A stretch of 64,000 nucleotides of DNA. Source: Pseudomonas sp. DY-1. Its GTDB lineage: Bacteria > Pseudomonadota > Gammaproteobacteria > Pseudomonadales > Pseudomonadaceae. The translations under genes were made by a program, and so were the position numbers. The stretch is from NCBI RefSeq assembly GCF_003626975.1, contig NZ_CP032616.1, positions 3,658,001 through 3,722,000 of the forward strand, given 5' to 3'. A model generated the notes under the pieces. That model saw nothing but the letters and a program-made list of their open reading frames with translations, was not told the origin of the DNA and ran no database searches. Of the stretch, positions 26,724 through 34,535 are shown piece after piece (position 1 is the stretch's first letter; each line of letters begins with the position of its first letter).

Positions 26724-28775
26724 ATGGACCATCTACCCGAGCACCGCCACTCCCCCTGGCACGCTGGCGAAAAGGCAATGCACAAACGCGTTGGCGCCGG
26801 CGTCTCCGAGCACATGGACGTTTATGGTCAGCGGGTGATCCGCGACTACATGCCCGACCAGCACCGCGACTTCTATCACCAGTTGCCCTTCATGATCGTC
26901 GGCGCGGTGGATACTCAAGGCCGGCCCTGGGCGACGCTGCTCGAAGGGCCGGAAGGCTTCGTCACCTCACCCGATCCCCGGCGCCTGGTGCTAGTCACCG
27001 ACCTCGATCAGCAGGACCCGGCCGCCAGCGGGTTTGACGCCGGCAGCGCCATCGGCCTGCTGGGCATCGAGCTGCACACGCGACGCCGCAACCGCATGAA
27101 CGGCATCCTCCAACAAGTCGAAGCGGGCCGTCTGGAAGTCGCCGTCGAGCACTCCTTCGGCAATTGCCCGCAGTACATCCAGAAACGCACCTAAACTCGC
27201 GAGGAGACACGTCGCGGGAAGCACGACGCACGCCAAGACTTCGCGGCGCTGGACGAAACGCTGACGGAGATGATCCGCAAGGCTGACACCTTCTTTGTCG
27301 CCAGCTACGTCGAGCACGAGGATGGGCAGCGCTCGGTGGATATCTCCCATCGCGGCGGCCGTCCGGGCTTCGTCAAGGTCTTGGGCAATCGGCTGACCAT
27401 CCCGGACTACGCCGGCAACCTGCACTTCAACACCCTGGGCAACTTTCTGCTCAACCCGGTCGCTGGACTGCTTTTCGTCGACTTCGTCAGTGGCGACGTA
27501 CTGCAGCTGAGCGGGACCACCGAGCTGCTCTTCGACAGCCCAATAATCGCCGCCTTCGAGGGCGCCGAACGCCTCTGGACCTTGGACGCACAGCAAGCCG
27601 TACTAAGGCGGCACGCGTTGTCGATCCGCTGGGATTTCCAGGAGTACGCTCCGACCAGTCTGATGACCGGGACCTGGAGCGAAGCCGATGAAAAGCAGCG
27701 CAATCATTGGCAGGACTGGGAAGTGATCCGTCTGGAGCAGGAGAGCCAGGGCATCCGTTCCTTCTACCTCCAGCCCCCACACGGCACGGCGGTGAGCTTC
27801 ACGCCGGGGCAGCATCTGCCGCTGCGCATCCCCATGGACGCGGACAAGAATGGGCTAATTCGCACCTACAGCCTGTCGAGCGCTCCGTCGGACGGCCATC
27901 TACGGATAAGCGTCAAGGCTCAGGGGCTGGTCTCGCGCCATCTGCATGAACGGGTTCGGGTCGGCGACCGACTGCAGGTTCGTGCCCCCATGGGCAGTTT
28001 CACCCTCGCCGGAGATACCGGGCGCTCGGTGGTGCTCGTCGGCGCGGGCGTTGGCATCACCCCGCTCCTGTCGATGCTGCGGGAACTGGTGGCGCAGAAC
28101 CTTACGCAAGGTTGCAACCGCCCCGTCCATCTGTTCCAGTCCGCGCGCACCTTGCAGCAATTGCCTTTCCAGCAGGAAATCGCCGCGCTGCGCCAGCGCT
28201 GCCCGGACCTGCTGCACGTGCACCGCGCCCTCAGCAATCCGGGCGAGGATGCCGTGCTGGGCCGCGACCATGAGCTGGTCGGGCGCCTCGACATCGCGAC
28301 GATCAAGGCCCGCCTGCCCCTGGATGACTACGACTTCTACCTGTGCGGCCCCGGGGCGTTCACCCAGGCGATCTACGACGACCTGCGCGCCCTGAACATC
28401 GCCGATCGGCGCATCCACGCCGAGACCTTCGGCCCCTCGACGCTGCAACGTCAGGACGACGCGCAGACACCAAAACCCGCCCAGCCGCCGGCGGCAACCG
28501 CCCCGGTGCCGGTGTACTTCTCTGCCTCGACCAAAGAGGCCCGCTGGAAGCCAGACAGCGGCAGCCTGCTGGAACTGGCGGAAAGTCGTGGCCTGTCGCC
28601 CGACTTCAGCTGCCGTGGAGGCTCTTGCGGCATCTGCCGGACGAAAGTACTCAGCGGGCAAGTGCACTACCTCCGTCCCCCGGCGGAAATGCCGGACGAA
28701 GGCACGGTGCTCATTTGCTGCGCCGTGCCCGCCGAAGTCGAAAGCGGCATGCAGCCGCTGGTTCTGGATATCTAA
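26724..28775 (+). pseudogene. PNPOx-like / ferredoxin-NADP reductase / 2Fe-2S fusion, broken by one stop
   Basis: From ATG 26724 (after GAGG) a PNPOx-like flavin-binding domain runs to QKRT, where TAA (27192-27194) interrupts. The same frame resumes TREETRRGK and continues to 28775 with the rest of that domain (FFVASYVEHEDG, DISHRGGRPGFVKVLGNRL), an FAD/NAD reductase (RTYSLSSAP, VGAGVGITPLLSML, FYLCGPGAFTQAIYD) and a C-terminal plant-type ferredoxin (SCRGGSCGICRTK ... ICCA). The parent is a 683-codon three-domain protein. The region just after the stop looks degraded relative to homologues. The second part alone, from ATG 27270, could still give the reductase-ferredoxin part. Confidence 0.83.
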
Positions 28776-29296
28776 CGAAGAACACCGACATGAGCGCGCT
28801 GCGTCGAAACCCCGCAAGGCAGTAATCGCAGGCCCGTTTGGGATGTTCTGGCCCATAGGCAGGCTACTCCTGTCTCAGGAGTAGCTAGATGGGAAGGAGG
28901 GCCGGCCTGTACTCCTGTTGTTCTCGCCGCTGGCCGAAAGGTGTCCTCGGTACCCAGCAGCTTCCGACCCGAAGCTACTGATGGGCAACGGCAGAAATAG
29001 ACTTTCTCGAACGACCGCAATTGGACGCTCTCTGCCTGTCACGAATTGCTGGAGTGGATCGAAAGGAGTCTGCCGATAGCAGCTGCTCCTAACCAAATTT
29101 GGCCGGTCGTATCGATATCCTCTACGGAGAAGTGCGAATTACATGGCCTATCCAGACACCCTGTCTCTAAAACGGTTGTTTTGCGGACACAAGCGCGCCA
29201 TCCCTCTTGCCCCCCGAAATCTCTTCGCCAGATTGATTTTAACTCGTCTTTAAATCAAAATACGTAAACGCCACATGATGACGAGAATGCGGACTG
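28776..29296. other. Gene-free interval before the resolvase
   Basis: No convincing gene in 521 bases. It holds a 9-bp hairpin, GCTACTCCT (28863-28871)/AGGAGTAGC (28877-28885), without a T run, and just upstream of the resolvase a near-perfect dyad TTGATTTTAA (29233-29242)/TTTAAATCAA (29249-29258). The latter is placed where a resolvase res subsite or promoter would be expected, but I cannot recognise a complete res site. Confidence 0.5.
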
Positions 29297-29854
29297 ATGA
29301 AGATTGGGTATGCGCGGGTATCACGGGATGATCAGCAACTCGACCTTCAGCATGACGCGCTGACCGTGGCCGGCTGTGAGCGGATCTTCAGTGACAAGAT
29401 GAGTGGCGCGAAGGCATCGCGTCCTGGACTTGATGACGCGCTGGCTTTTGTCAGGCCGGGCGATGTCCTGGTTGTTTGGCGGCTTGATCGCCTGGGCCGA
29501 TCAATGTCCGAGTTGCTGCGCCTCACTGCCGACCTCGAAGCCAGAGGCGTGGGCCTGGAAAGCCTGAAGGAACAGATCGATACCACCAGTGCTGCCGGCC
29601 GGCTGGTGTTCCATGTGTTTGCCGCAATGGCGGAGTTCGAGAGAAACCTGATTCGGGAGCGCACATATGCCGGCCTCGATGCCGCTCGCGCCAGAGGGCG
29701 ACAAGGCGGGCGACCTGGGGTGCCTCCAGAGACGATTGCTGCAATTCAAGCCCTCGCAAGTGATCAGAGTCGTTCACCTGACGAGATATGCAAGGCGCTG
29801 AAGATCAGCCGAAGCACCCTCTACAAGTATCGCCAGCAGGGCAGCCAGTCGTGA
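29297..29854 (+). CDS. Serine recombinase (Tn3-type resolvase/invertase)
   Basis: A 185-aa small serine recombinase. The catalytic domain begins MKIGYARVSRDDQQ with nucleophile Ser9, followed by VVWRLDRLGRSM (catalytic Arg pair) and AEFERNLIRERTYAGLDAAR. A C-terminal HTH (SPDEICKALKISRSTLYKYR) binds DNA. It acts in cointegrate resolution or DNA inversion on plasmids and transposons. No transposase or Tn3 inverted repeat is visible nearby. Marks the start of the mobile-element-like section 29-34 kb. Confidence 0.93.
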   Translation: MKIGYARVSRDDQQLDLQHDALTVAGCERIFSDKMSGAKASRPGLDDALAFVRPGDVLVVWRLDRLGRSMSELLRLTADLEARGVGLESLKEQIDTTSAAGRLVFHVFAAMAEFERNLIRERTYAGLDAARARGRQGGRPGVPPETIAAIQALASDQSRSPDEICKALKISRSTLYKYRQQGSQS

Positions 29855-30126
29855 TCGAAACCGAACTCGAAGTGCTCTACCTGGGTGCGCTGCTGCTCTT
29901 GGTTGATTGCATCTGTAGTTTCATCGCTGCGTGTCGCAGAACCCCTGTGCTTGGGGCAGTCGACGGGGGCGGTACTGCCGGCGCGCTCGCCCTTGTTCTG
30001 CTGACCAGGATTGTTCCGTTTCCTTTAGCGGCAATCGCCAGCATCGTCATCGGTGGCGTGATCGCCTGGATGAAAGCAAAGCCTCTCGAGCCCCGCGAAA
30101 ATAAGACTGCACATGGGGGCCTATAG
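29851..30126 (+). CDS. Small membrane protein overlapping the resolvase
   Basis: The GTG start at 29851 overlaps the resolvase stop (GTGA), giving 91 aa. Two hydrophobic segments (YLGALLLLVDCICSFIAACR; FPLAAIASIVIGGVIAWM) and a short charged tail indicate a small inner-membrane protein. No family recognised. The overlap implies coupled translation with the resolvase. Confidence 0.55.
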   Translation: MIETELEVLYLGALLLLVDCICSFIAACRRTPVLGAVDGGGTAGALALVLLTRIVPFPLAAIASIVIGGVIAWMKAKPLEPRENKTAHGGL

Positions 30127-30203
30127 CGCGACGGCGCCCCCCCAGTTGTGACCGTATAGCAACGCTTTAGCCTTTCACCGAAAGCTCAGATAGCGAGGGA
30201 CTC

Positions 30204-30623
30204 ATGCGGAATCGAGAGCGCACCTACAGCGGATGCCCTGTGCTGACCATGACGACACAGATTGCTCCCTATCTGGATGAGGGGGCTGTCCCGGGCAACG
30301 TAGAGTACCTGGAGGTTCCGCCAGGCAAGGTAATACGCAAGCGCGGATTCTGGCTGAAACCAGGCTATCGAGTGCACCACACGGCGGTGCTGTTCTTGAT
30401 AAGCGCGGATGTGTACGCGATGAACACTGACGACTTCTACGAGCGCCGGGACCAGATTCATTGCTACTTAAGCCACAGGGCCAGTACTGCCTATATCGGA
30501 AGGGTCGAGCGGGTCGGTGAATCTCAGCGACTACTGCATCCCCTCCTGCCCGATTTGCATGAACCTCTCGATGTCCAGCTCGATGGGCTGGCTTACGTAG
30601 GGCGCGTGATTTCTGCCATCTGA
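30204..30623 (+). CDS. Hypothetical protein, possible partner of a ParS/MbcA-type antitoxin
   Basis: A 139-aa soluble protein, ATG 30204 preceded by GAGGGA. I recognise no family. It is not an obvious RES-domain toxin, the usual partner of ParS/MbcA-type antitoxins. Features seen: a GYRVHHTAVLFLISADVYAM segment, a basic middle and an acidic, leucine-rich end (LLHPLLPDLHEPLDVQLDGL). The next gene starts 8 bp after its stop. The pairing makes a toxin or helper role plausible but unproven. Confidence 0.6.
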   Translation: MRNRERTYSGCPVLTMTTQIAPYLDEGAVPGNVEYLEVPPGKVIRKRGFWLKPGYRVHHTAVLFLISADVYAMNTDDFYERRDQIHCYLSHRASTAYIGRVERVGESQRLLHPLLPDLHEPLDVQLDGLAYVGRVISAI

Positions 30624-30631
30624 GGTGCGCC

Positions 30632-31096
30632 ATGCTTGCAAAGATCCTGGCGGATGATTACCGCCGTCGCAGGGCAAGGCTGCTAGGCCTACCAGAGGAT
30701 GCCGCCGATGCGGCGGTGCATACGCACATCATTCAAGGTATCCCGATCGCTCACCTGGCGAAGCTGCTTCGGGAGGGTGACATCGATGCCCATGCATGTG
30801 AGCAGATCTCATCAGGGGTCATTCTAAAGGCACGCCTGGCCTGCGAAGTGATTGCTCCTGATGCAGTATCAGTTGGTCGCCTGTCTGCGGATGAGAGCGA
30901 CCGGCTCTTTCGCGTCATACATGCCCTGGTGGTGGCCGAGCTGCTCTTCGGTTCTCGTGATAAAGCGAGGCGCTGGCTCTCGAAGCCAAAGGCCCGGTTC
31001 TCTGGCAACTCACCACTACAGCTGCTGACGTCTTCAGCAGGTGCTGGACTTGCCGAGGAGATGCTGACACAGCTGGCCGAGGGCTTCGTGCTGTAG
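30632..31096 (+). CDS. MbcA/ParS/Xre-type antitoxin-like protein (DUF2384)
   Basis: A 154-aa protein. The C-terminal half has the toxin-binding domain typical of ParS/MbcA antitoxins: GRLSADESDRLFRVIHALVV, LLFGSRDKARRWLSKPKARF, GNSPLQLLTSSAG. The N-terminal part could be an Xre-like DNA-binding segment (IPIAHLAKLLREGDIDA). It follows the 30204 gene by 8 bp. ParS-type antitoxins neutralise RES-domain toxins that degrade NAD or modify metabolic enzymes; no RES gene is adjacent. The iteron-like repeats follow 200 bp downstream. Confidence 0.75.
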   Translation: MLAKILADDYRRRRARLLGLPEDAADAAVHTHIIQGIPIAHLAKLLREGDIDAHACEQISSGVILKARLACEVIAPDAVSVGRLSADESDRLFRVIHALVVAELLFGSRDKARRWLSKPKARFSGNSPLQLLTSSAGAGLAEEMLTQLAEGFVL

Positions 31097-31127
31097 TCAT
31101 TACGACGAGGCAGGCTGTCGAACAATG

Positions 31128-31148
31128 GTGGGCAGTGGGCAGTGGGCA
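31128..31148 (+). repeat. Heptanucleotide tandem repeat (GTGGGCA)x3
   Basis: Three perfect head-to-tail 7-bp copies just after the antitoxin gene, outside any gene. Part of the gene-free stretch 31097-31731, which otherwise holds the iteron-like repeats and the palindromes listed separately. Confidence 0.85.
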
Positions 31149-31305
31149 GATCAGGAGGCGGATTTCGCTTCACTTTCGGTACCGCAAACGCTGGATCCAG
31201 ATTCGGCACCTAACCCCCCTACTCAACGTCATGCTGAGAAGCTATTTCAGGTCGCGGTGTATCACCCTATTCGTCTACCCGTAATAGTCTCGCACTGATT
31301 TTCAA

Positions 31306-31374
31306 GCGTGCAGCGTGTGATACAGGGGGGCGTGCAGCGTGTGATACACGTAAAGCGTGCAGCCTGTGATACAG
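31306..31374 (+). repeat. Three iteron-like direct repeats
   Basis: Three 20-bp units, GCGTGCAGCGTGTGATACAG (31306), the same with final C (31330) and GCGTGCAGCCTGTGATACAG (31355), spaced 24-25 bp. Length and spacing resemble plasmid replication or partition iterons. No replication initiator gene is adjacent, so an origin role is inference. Confidence 0.75.
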
Positions 31375-31520
31375 CAGCATTTCTGCCAGATTAATGCGGC
31401 AAATATGCCGCCATCGAGGCTCGCTCGTTCAGTTTCACTTGAGATTTAGCAGCGACCGACGCCGAACAGGCTTGGGACACCGCGCCGTGACGTTGTGTTA
31501 TGTCCTCACAGCTCCAACCT

Positions 31521-31650
31521 GTGGCTTAACGTGGCATTCCATGGCACGGAATGCCACGTTAAGCCACGGAATGCCACGTAATAATCGGCGCGGTTATCGT
31601 GATCTCGCAATTCCGTGCCATGAAAAGCCATTTAATGGCACGGAATGCCA
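31521..31650 (+). repeat. Nested palindromes built on TGGCACGGAATGCCA
   Basis: A perfect 20-bp inverted repeat, GTGGCTTAACGTGGCATTCC (31521-31540) and its complement (31548-31567), has a 7-nt centre. The element TGGCACGGAATGCCA recurs at 31542 and 31636, and a related CCACGGAATGCCACG at 31564. ATTCCGTGCCAT (31610-31621) forms a second dyad with ATGGCACGGAAT (31635-31646). Non-coding. Possible origin, transfer or recombination site. Confidence 0.8.
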
Positions 31651-31731
31651 GGTAATGCCACGACAGCCGAATGTGCTTGAGCGAATTGTTGCGCCGCGCT
31701 CCGACTCATCGAGAAGTTGAGTGCCACCCAA

Positions 31732-32279
31732 TCAAGATCTCGCCGCGCCCAGCAAATCTACCCCCGCATCCTTCTTCAGCAACTCGTACACCACCGTCAG
31801 GAACACATCCCGCGTCGACTCGTCGCTGAGCAGCTTGGTCGCCATGCTGGTGTGGCTGCTCATGGCGGCGGCGATGGCAGAGATGGCTTTTGAAGGTAGG
31901 TCGGCCTTCATGGCCTGTTCCATGGTGTTGTTCTGCACCTGGGCCATCACAACGCTGTCGGCGCGTGCTGAACTTCGGCGTACTCCATGTCCTTTTTGCT
32001 GCCCTCGTCATGGGCGTTCTCCCAGACCTTTTCCGACTGGTCGATAGCATCGTTGAGCGTCTTCAGCTTGCCGTTGAAGCGGTCGGTGGGCGCCTGAGTC
32101 AGGGAAAACAACTTCTGGTGCGTCACCTTCGGATCAACGATGGCATCGCCGAAGGCCTCCACCTCGGCCCGCTCGTAGATGAACATGCCATCCAGGCGCT
32201 GCTTGATGTCGTAGACGATGTTCGGATCCTGGATGTCCGCCACCAGGGCATCACGGTAGGCGCTGATTTTCCGAGCCCG
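31732..32279 (-). pseudogene. Type I restriction enzyme HsdR, C-terminal remnant
   Basis: Reading leftwards from about 32279: KISAYRDALVADIQDPNIVY, then QRLDGMFIYERAEVEAFGDA and VTHQKLFSLTQAPTDRFNGK, the region near the end of HsdR. At about 31950 the frame changes and an internal piece is missing. The second frame (MAQVQNNTMEQAMKADLP ... YELLKKDAGVDLLG) gives the HsdR C-terminus. The helicase and nuclease domains are absent, and no hsdM or hsdS is in the window. A decayed end of a former type I restriction locus. Confidence 0.72.
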
Positions 32280-32339
32280 TTAGCCGGGGCAAAGCTCCGG
32301 GGCACGGAGCCCTTCGTCGCATAGCGCGTCTGGAAGAGA

Positions 32340-33470
32340 TCAGAAGAGTGACCGCACCCAAGTCTGGATGGGATAGAGGATGATGCCAACCATCAGGCCT
32401 ATGTATACCAAGTAGCCAAGGGTTACCTGCGGCGCGCGCAACTCGGCGGCCCGCTCAAAATCGCTGCCCAGATACATGGTGGCCTGAGTCGAGTTGAACG
32501 GCAGAGCCTCAAGCTGCACCTTGGCGTTGCGCGCAGCGATGAAACGCAGCGAGACATACCAGAAAGCCGCTGCCGGGATTACTGTCCAGGCCATGCCGAA
32601 CAGGATTCCCATCGAAATCACGACGGGGATCATCAACAGAACCTGCGGCCCAGGATCTACCATGCACGCGATGCACTCGCTCACGAAGGCCGAGAAGCCG
32701 TTGGTGATGAAACTCACCGCGGCCCCCACATTCCACTCGGCGCCCATCGCCAACCACAGATAGGAAAGACCTGCCATTGCTGCGCCCCAGTTGATCACCT
32801 GGGCACAGCCATATCCACCAAAAGCACCGTCATTGATCGGGGCTGTCGCCGCGAAGTGAGTGCCGCGACCCAGGATGGCACGAGGAAGAAAGAAGATCAC
32901 CAGTAGCAACCCGGCCATCAGCAGCATCAGTCCCTCATACCCCGGCAGCGCTACCCACTCTCCGATGGAGAAGGAGTCTTTCTTGACGAAGGTACGCCCC
33001 CTCATCACATCCCGCGCCATGTCCACGAACGGGATCGCCAGTGCTGCAGCAACGAAGCCGGACTTCGGCACCGACCAGATCTCAGCAAACCAGTTACCGG
33101 TCAGACTGCGACGGTAGTAGTAGCGATAGGTACGCTTAGGCTGGTACTTGGTGCCGGAGTCCTTCACCGCCACCCCGAACCAGCCGCTGGCAATGGCCAC
33201 ATAGGAAAGCAGGCGGCCAGTGTTGTTCATCACCAGCGACTGCGTTGCCGAGCTATCCACCCAAGGCAGGCGGACGGACTGCCCGGCAGGGCGATTGGCG
33301 CACTCCTCAACGAAGGCATCTGCCAGTTCATTGCATGGCTTGTAGCCACGCGGATAGAAGAATTCGAAAGCGGCCCTCACAGAACTGAGGGCAATGCTCC
33401 TCATCACGTAAAGCGGCAGAGAAACGCCATACGACCAAACCGCTCCCAGGAAAGATCTGACTACCGACAT
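32340..33470 (-). CDS. Multi-spanning membrane protein, unknown function
   Basis: 376 aa with several hydrophobic segments (for example LMLLMAGLLLVIFFLP, VLLMIPVVISMGILFGMAWT and the C-terminal LGYLVYIGLMVGIILYPIQT). A Tyr/Arg-rich stretch (PKRTYRYYYRRSLTGNW) lies between the first segments. I do not recognise the family. Its place between an HsdR remnant and a small plasmid-type regulator suggests a mobile-element gene, perhaps connected to conjugation or exclusion, but nothing in the sequence proves it. Confidence 0.65.
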   Translation of the reverse strand: MSVVRSFLGAVWSYGVSLPLYVMRSIALSSVRAAFEFFYPRGYKPCNELADAFVEECANRPAGQSVRLPWVDSSATQSLVMNNTGRLLSYVAIASGWFGVAVKDSGTKYQPKRTYRYYYRRSLTGNWFAEIWSVPKSGFVAAALAIPFVDMARDVMRGRTFVKKDSFSIGEWVALPGYEGLMLLMAGLLLVIFFLPRAILGRGTHFAATAPINDGAFGGYGCAQVINWGAAMAGLSYLWLAMGAEWNVGAAVSFITNGFSAFVSECIACMVDPGPQVLLMIPVVISMGILFGMAWTVIPAAAFWYVSLRFIAARNAKVQLEALPFNSTQATMYLGSDFERAAELRAPQVTLGYLVYIGLMVGIILYPIQTWVRSLF

Positions 33471-33512
33471 AGCCGCAACTCCTTTGCCATCACTGATTTG
33501 AACGATCGATTC

Positions 33513-33860
33513 CTACAGATCTGCTTGGCTGTCGATCAGGCTCTTGGCTAGCTCATCAATCAGCACTTCCCGCACCGCCAGCTTGCAGTGGCGTTGCCAA
33601 CTGGCACGTGCCAGGTAGCCGACATCAGCACTCAGCGGGTGTAACCGTCGCCACTCCCGTTCAAGCCGGGCAGCTTCCCTCTGGAGATAATCCTGCTTCC
33701 GCTCGATGTAGGTCTGCAGCCTTTGGCCTTCCGCCAGCCGACGCAGAAGGGGCGGATTTACCTCTTGAAGAATCTCGTGAACTGTCCGCCCCCCAATACG
33801 GCAAGCCCCGAAGCTCAGGCAGCAAGGTGGCCTCCATCGGCATGGACAGATAGAGGTCAT
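33513..33860 (-). CDS. Hypothetical protein, N-terminus uncertain (possible frameshift)
   Basis: Up to 115 aa from ATG 33860. The C-terminal 80 residues look genuine (VHEILQEVNPPLLRRLAEGQ, then a Glu/Arg-rich helix and LIDELAKSLIDSQADL). The first 25 residues in this frame are Cys/Arg-rich and unconvincing. In the neighbouring frame ATG 33843 gives MPMEATLLPELRGLPYWG, which would join the good part if a run of six Gs at about 33795 were five. So either the true start is internal or the gene carries a one-base frameshift. Function unknown. The two adjoining palindromes at 33987-34014 suggest control by the RHH regulator. Confidence 0.5.
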   Translation of the reverse strand: MTSICPCRWRPPCCLSFGACRIGGRTVHEILQEVNPPLLRRLAEGQRLQTYIERKQDYLQREAARLEREWRRLHPLSADVGYLARASWQRHCKLAVREVLIDELAKSLIDSQADL

Positions 33861-33986
33861 GAAACTGCTAATTCAGGGCCACCGTCTGCTCCACCTAGCC
33901 AACGCGCCTAAAGCTGGACCAGCTCTATCGGCAGCCGTCCAACTGGCAGACGAGAGACAGCCTGCTATAGAGAAACTATAGCCTTA

Positions 33987-34014
33987 TTGCTTAAGTTAAG
34001 CAACTTACGTAAGT
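33987..34014. promoter_or_regulatory. Two abutting palindromes, candidate RHH operator
   Basis: TTGCTTAAGTTAAGCAA (33987-34003, 8-bp arms) is followed directly by the perfect palindrome ACTTACGTAAGT (34003-34014). The second is repeated exactly at 34310-34321, upstream of the RHH gene. Located between the RHH gene and the 33513-33860 gene, which would be the target. Confidence 0.65.
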
Positions 34015-34058
34015 GAATCTTTTTTGCTGCCATCCCGCCTGGCGCGAGACCGACCCAG

Positions 34059-34277
34059 CTACTCGCGGCGAACCTTATCCAGCAATGCCACGAGCTGCTC
34101 TTCCGACATTGCAGCAAGGGCCGCGACACCGGCACGAACAACATCGGAACGAGAAGCCCGGAACCCTCGCGGGATCAGGCTAAGGCGATCAATCTCCTCG
34201 CTGATCTGGTCTGTCAGCGAGAAGGTGACGCGCTTAAAGACTGCTGCACTCTGGGCAGGGGCATTCGACTTGGGCAT
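34059..34277 (-). CDS. Ribbon-helix-helix (Arc/MetJ-like) regulator
   Basis: A 72-aa protein from ATG 34277 (MPKSNAPAQ). The RHH core is visible: a beta strand VFKRVTFSLTDQI, helix SEEIDRLSLIPRG and the second helix SRSDVVRAGVAALAAMSEEQ. Such small regulators are common on plasmids and integrative elements. The longer frame reaching 34427 adds 50 residues across the promoter and is rejected. Identical 12-bp palindromes on both sides of the gene suggest it regulates itself and the downstream gene. Confidence 0.78.
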   Translation of the reverse strand: MPKSNAPAQSAAVFKRVTFSLTDQISEEIDRLSLIPRGFRASRSDVVRAGVAALAAMSEEQLVALLDKVRRE

Positions 34278-34309
34278 GGTGACTCTCGAGACGTTACTTA
34301 AGAGTCGCA

Positions 34310-34321
34310 ACTTACGTAAGT
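34310..34321. promoter_or_regulatory. Palindrome ACTTACGTAAGT upstream of the RHH gene
   Basis: Exact second copy of the 34003-34014 palindrome, 33 bp upstream of the RHH start codon. A further dyad GACTCT (34281-34286)/AGAGTC (34301-34306) lies between them. Candidate autoregulatory operator. Confidence 0.6.
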
Positions 34322-34455
34322 CTGGCACGCATTTCAATCTTCGCACCTGCGCCATAGCGATGAGCAACTGAAGAACTGAACCGACTGCACGAGCCAGATC
34401 AATAGATCTAACCAAGCACCTCCTCAAACCAAGCCCCTGGCTTGAGGATTAGACA

Positions 34456-34519
34456 GTGAGCCGAATAGCCGGCATTATCGGCTCACCACATGAGCCGAAT
34501 AAACTCGCTAATCGGCTCA
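34456..34519. promoter_or_regulatory. Paired dyads upstream of the Fic gene
   Basis: Two inverted repeats in tandem: GTGAGCCGA (34456-34464)/TCGGCTCAC (34478-34486) and TGAGCCGA (34491-34498)/TCGGCTCA (34512-34519), four half-sites ending 16 bp before the Fic start codon. The C-terminal winged-helix-like part of the Fic protein could bind here for autoregulation (inference). Confidence 0.65.
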
Positions 34520-34535
34520 CAGACGAGCAGCCTCC

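Noticed and set aside
29046..29267. 73-codon frame before the resolvase
   Set aside because: No ribosome site, no recognisable feature and it spans the promoter/res-like dyad.
30204..30623. RES-domain toxin
   Set aside because: Expected from the ParS/MbcA-type neighbour, but the sequence shows none of the conserved Arg, Glu, Ser pattern I could recognise.
31306..31650. CRISPR array
   Set aside because: Only three direct repeats with 4-5 bp gaps instead of unique spacers, and the other repeats are inverted; no cas genes.
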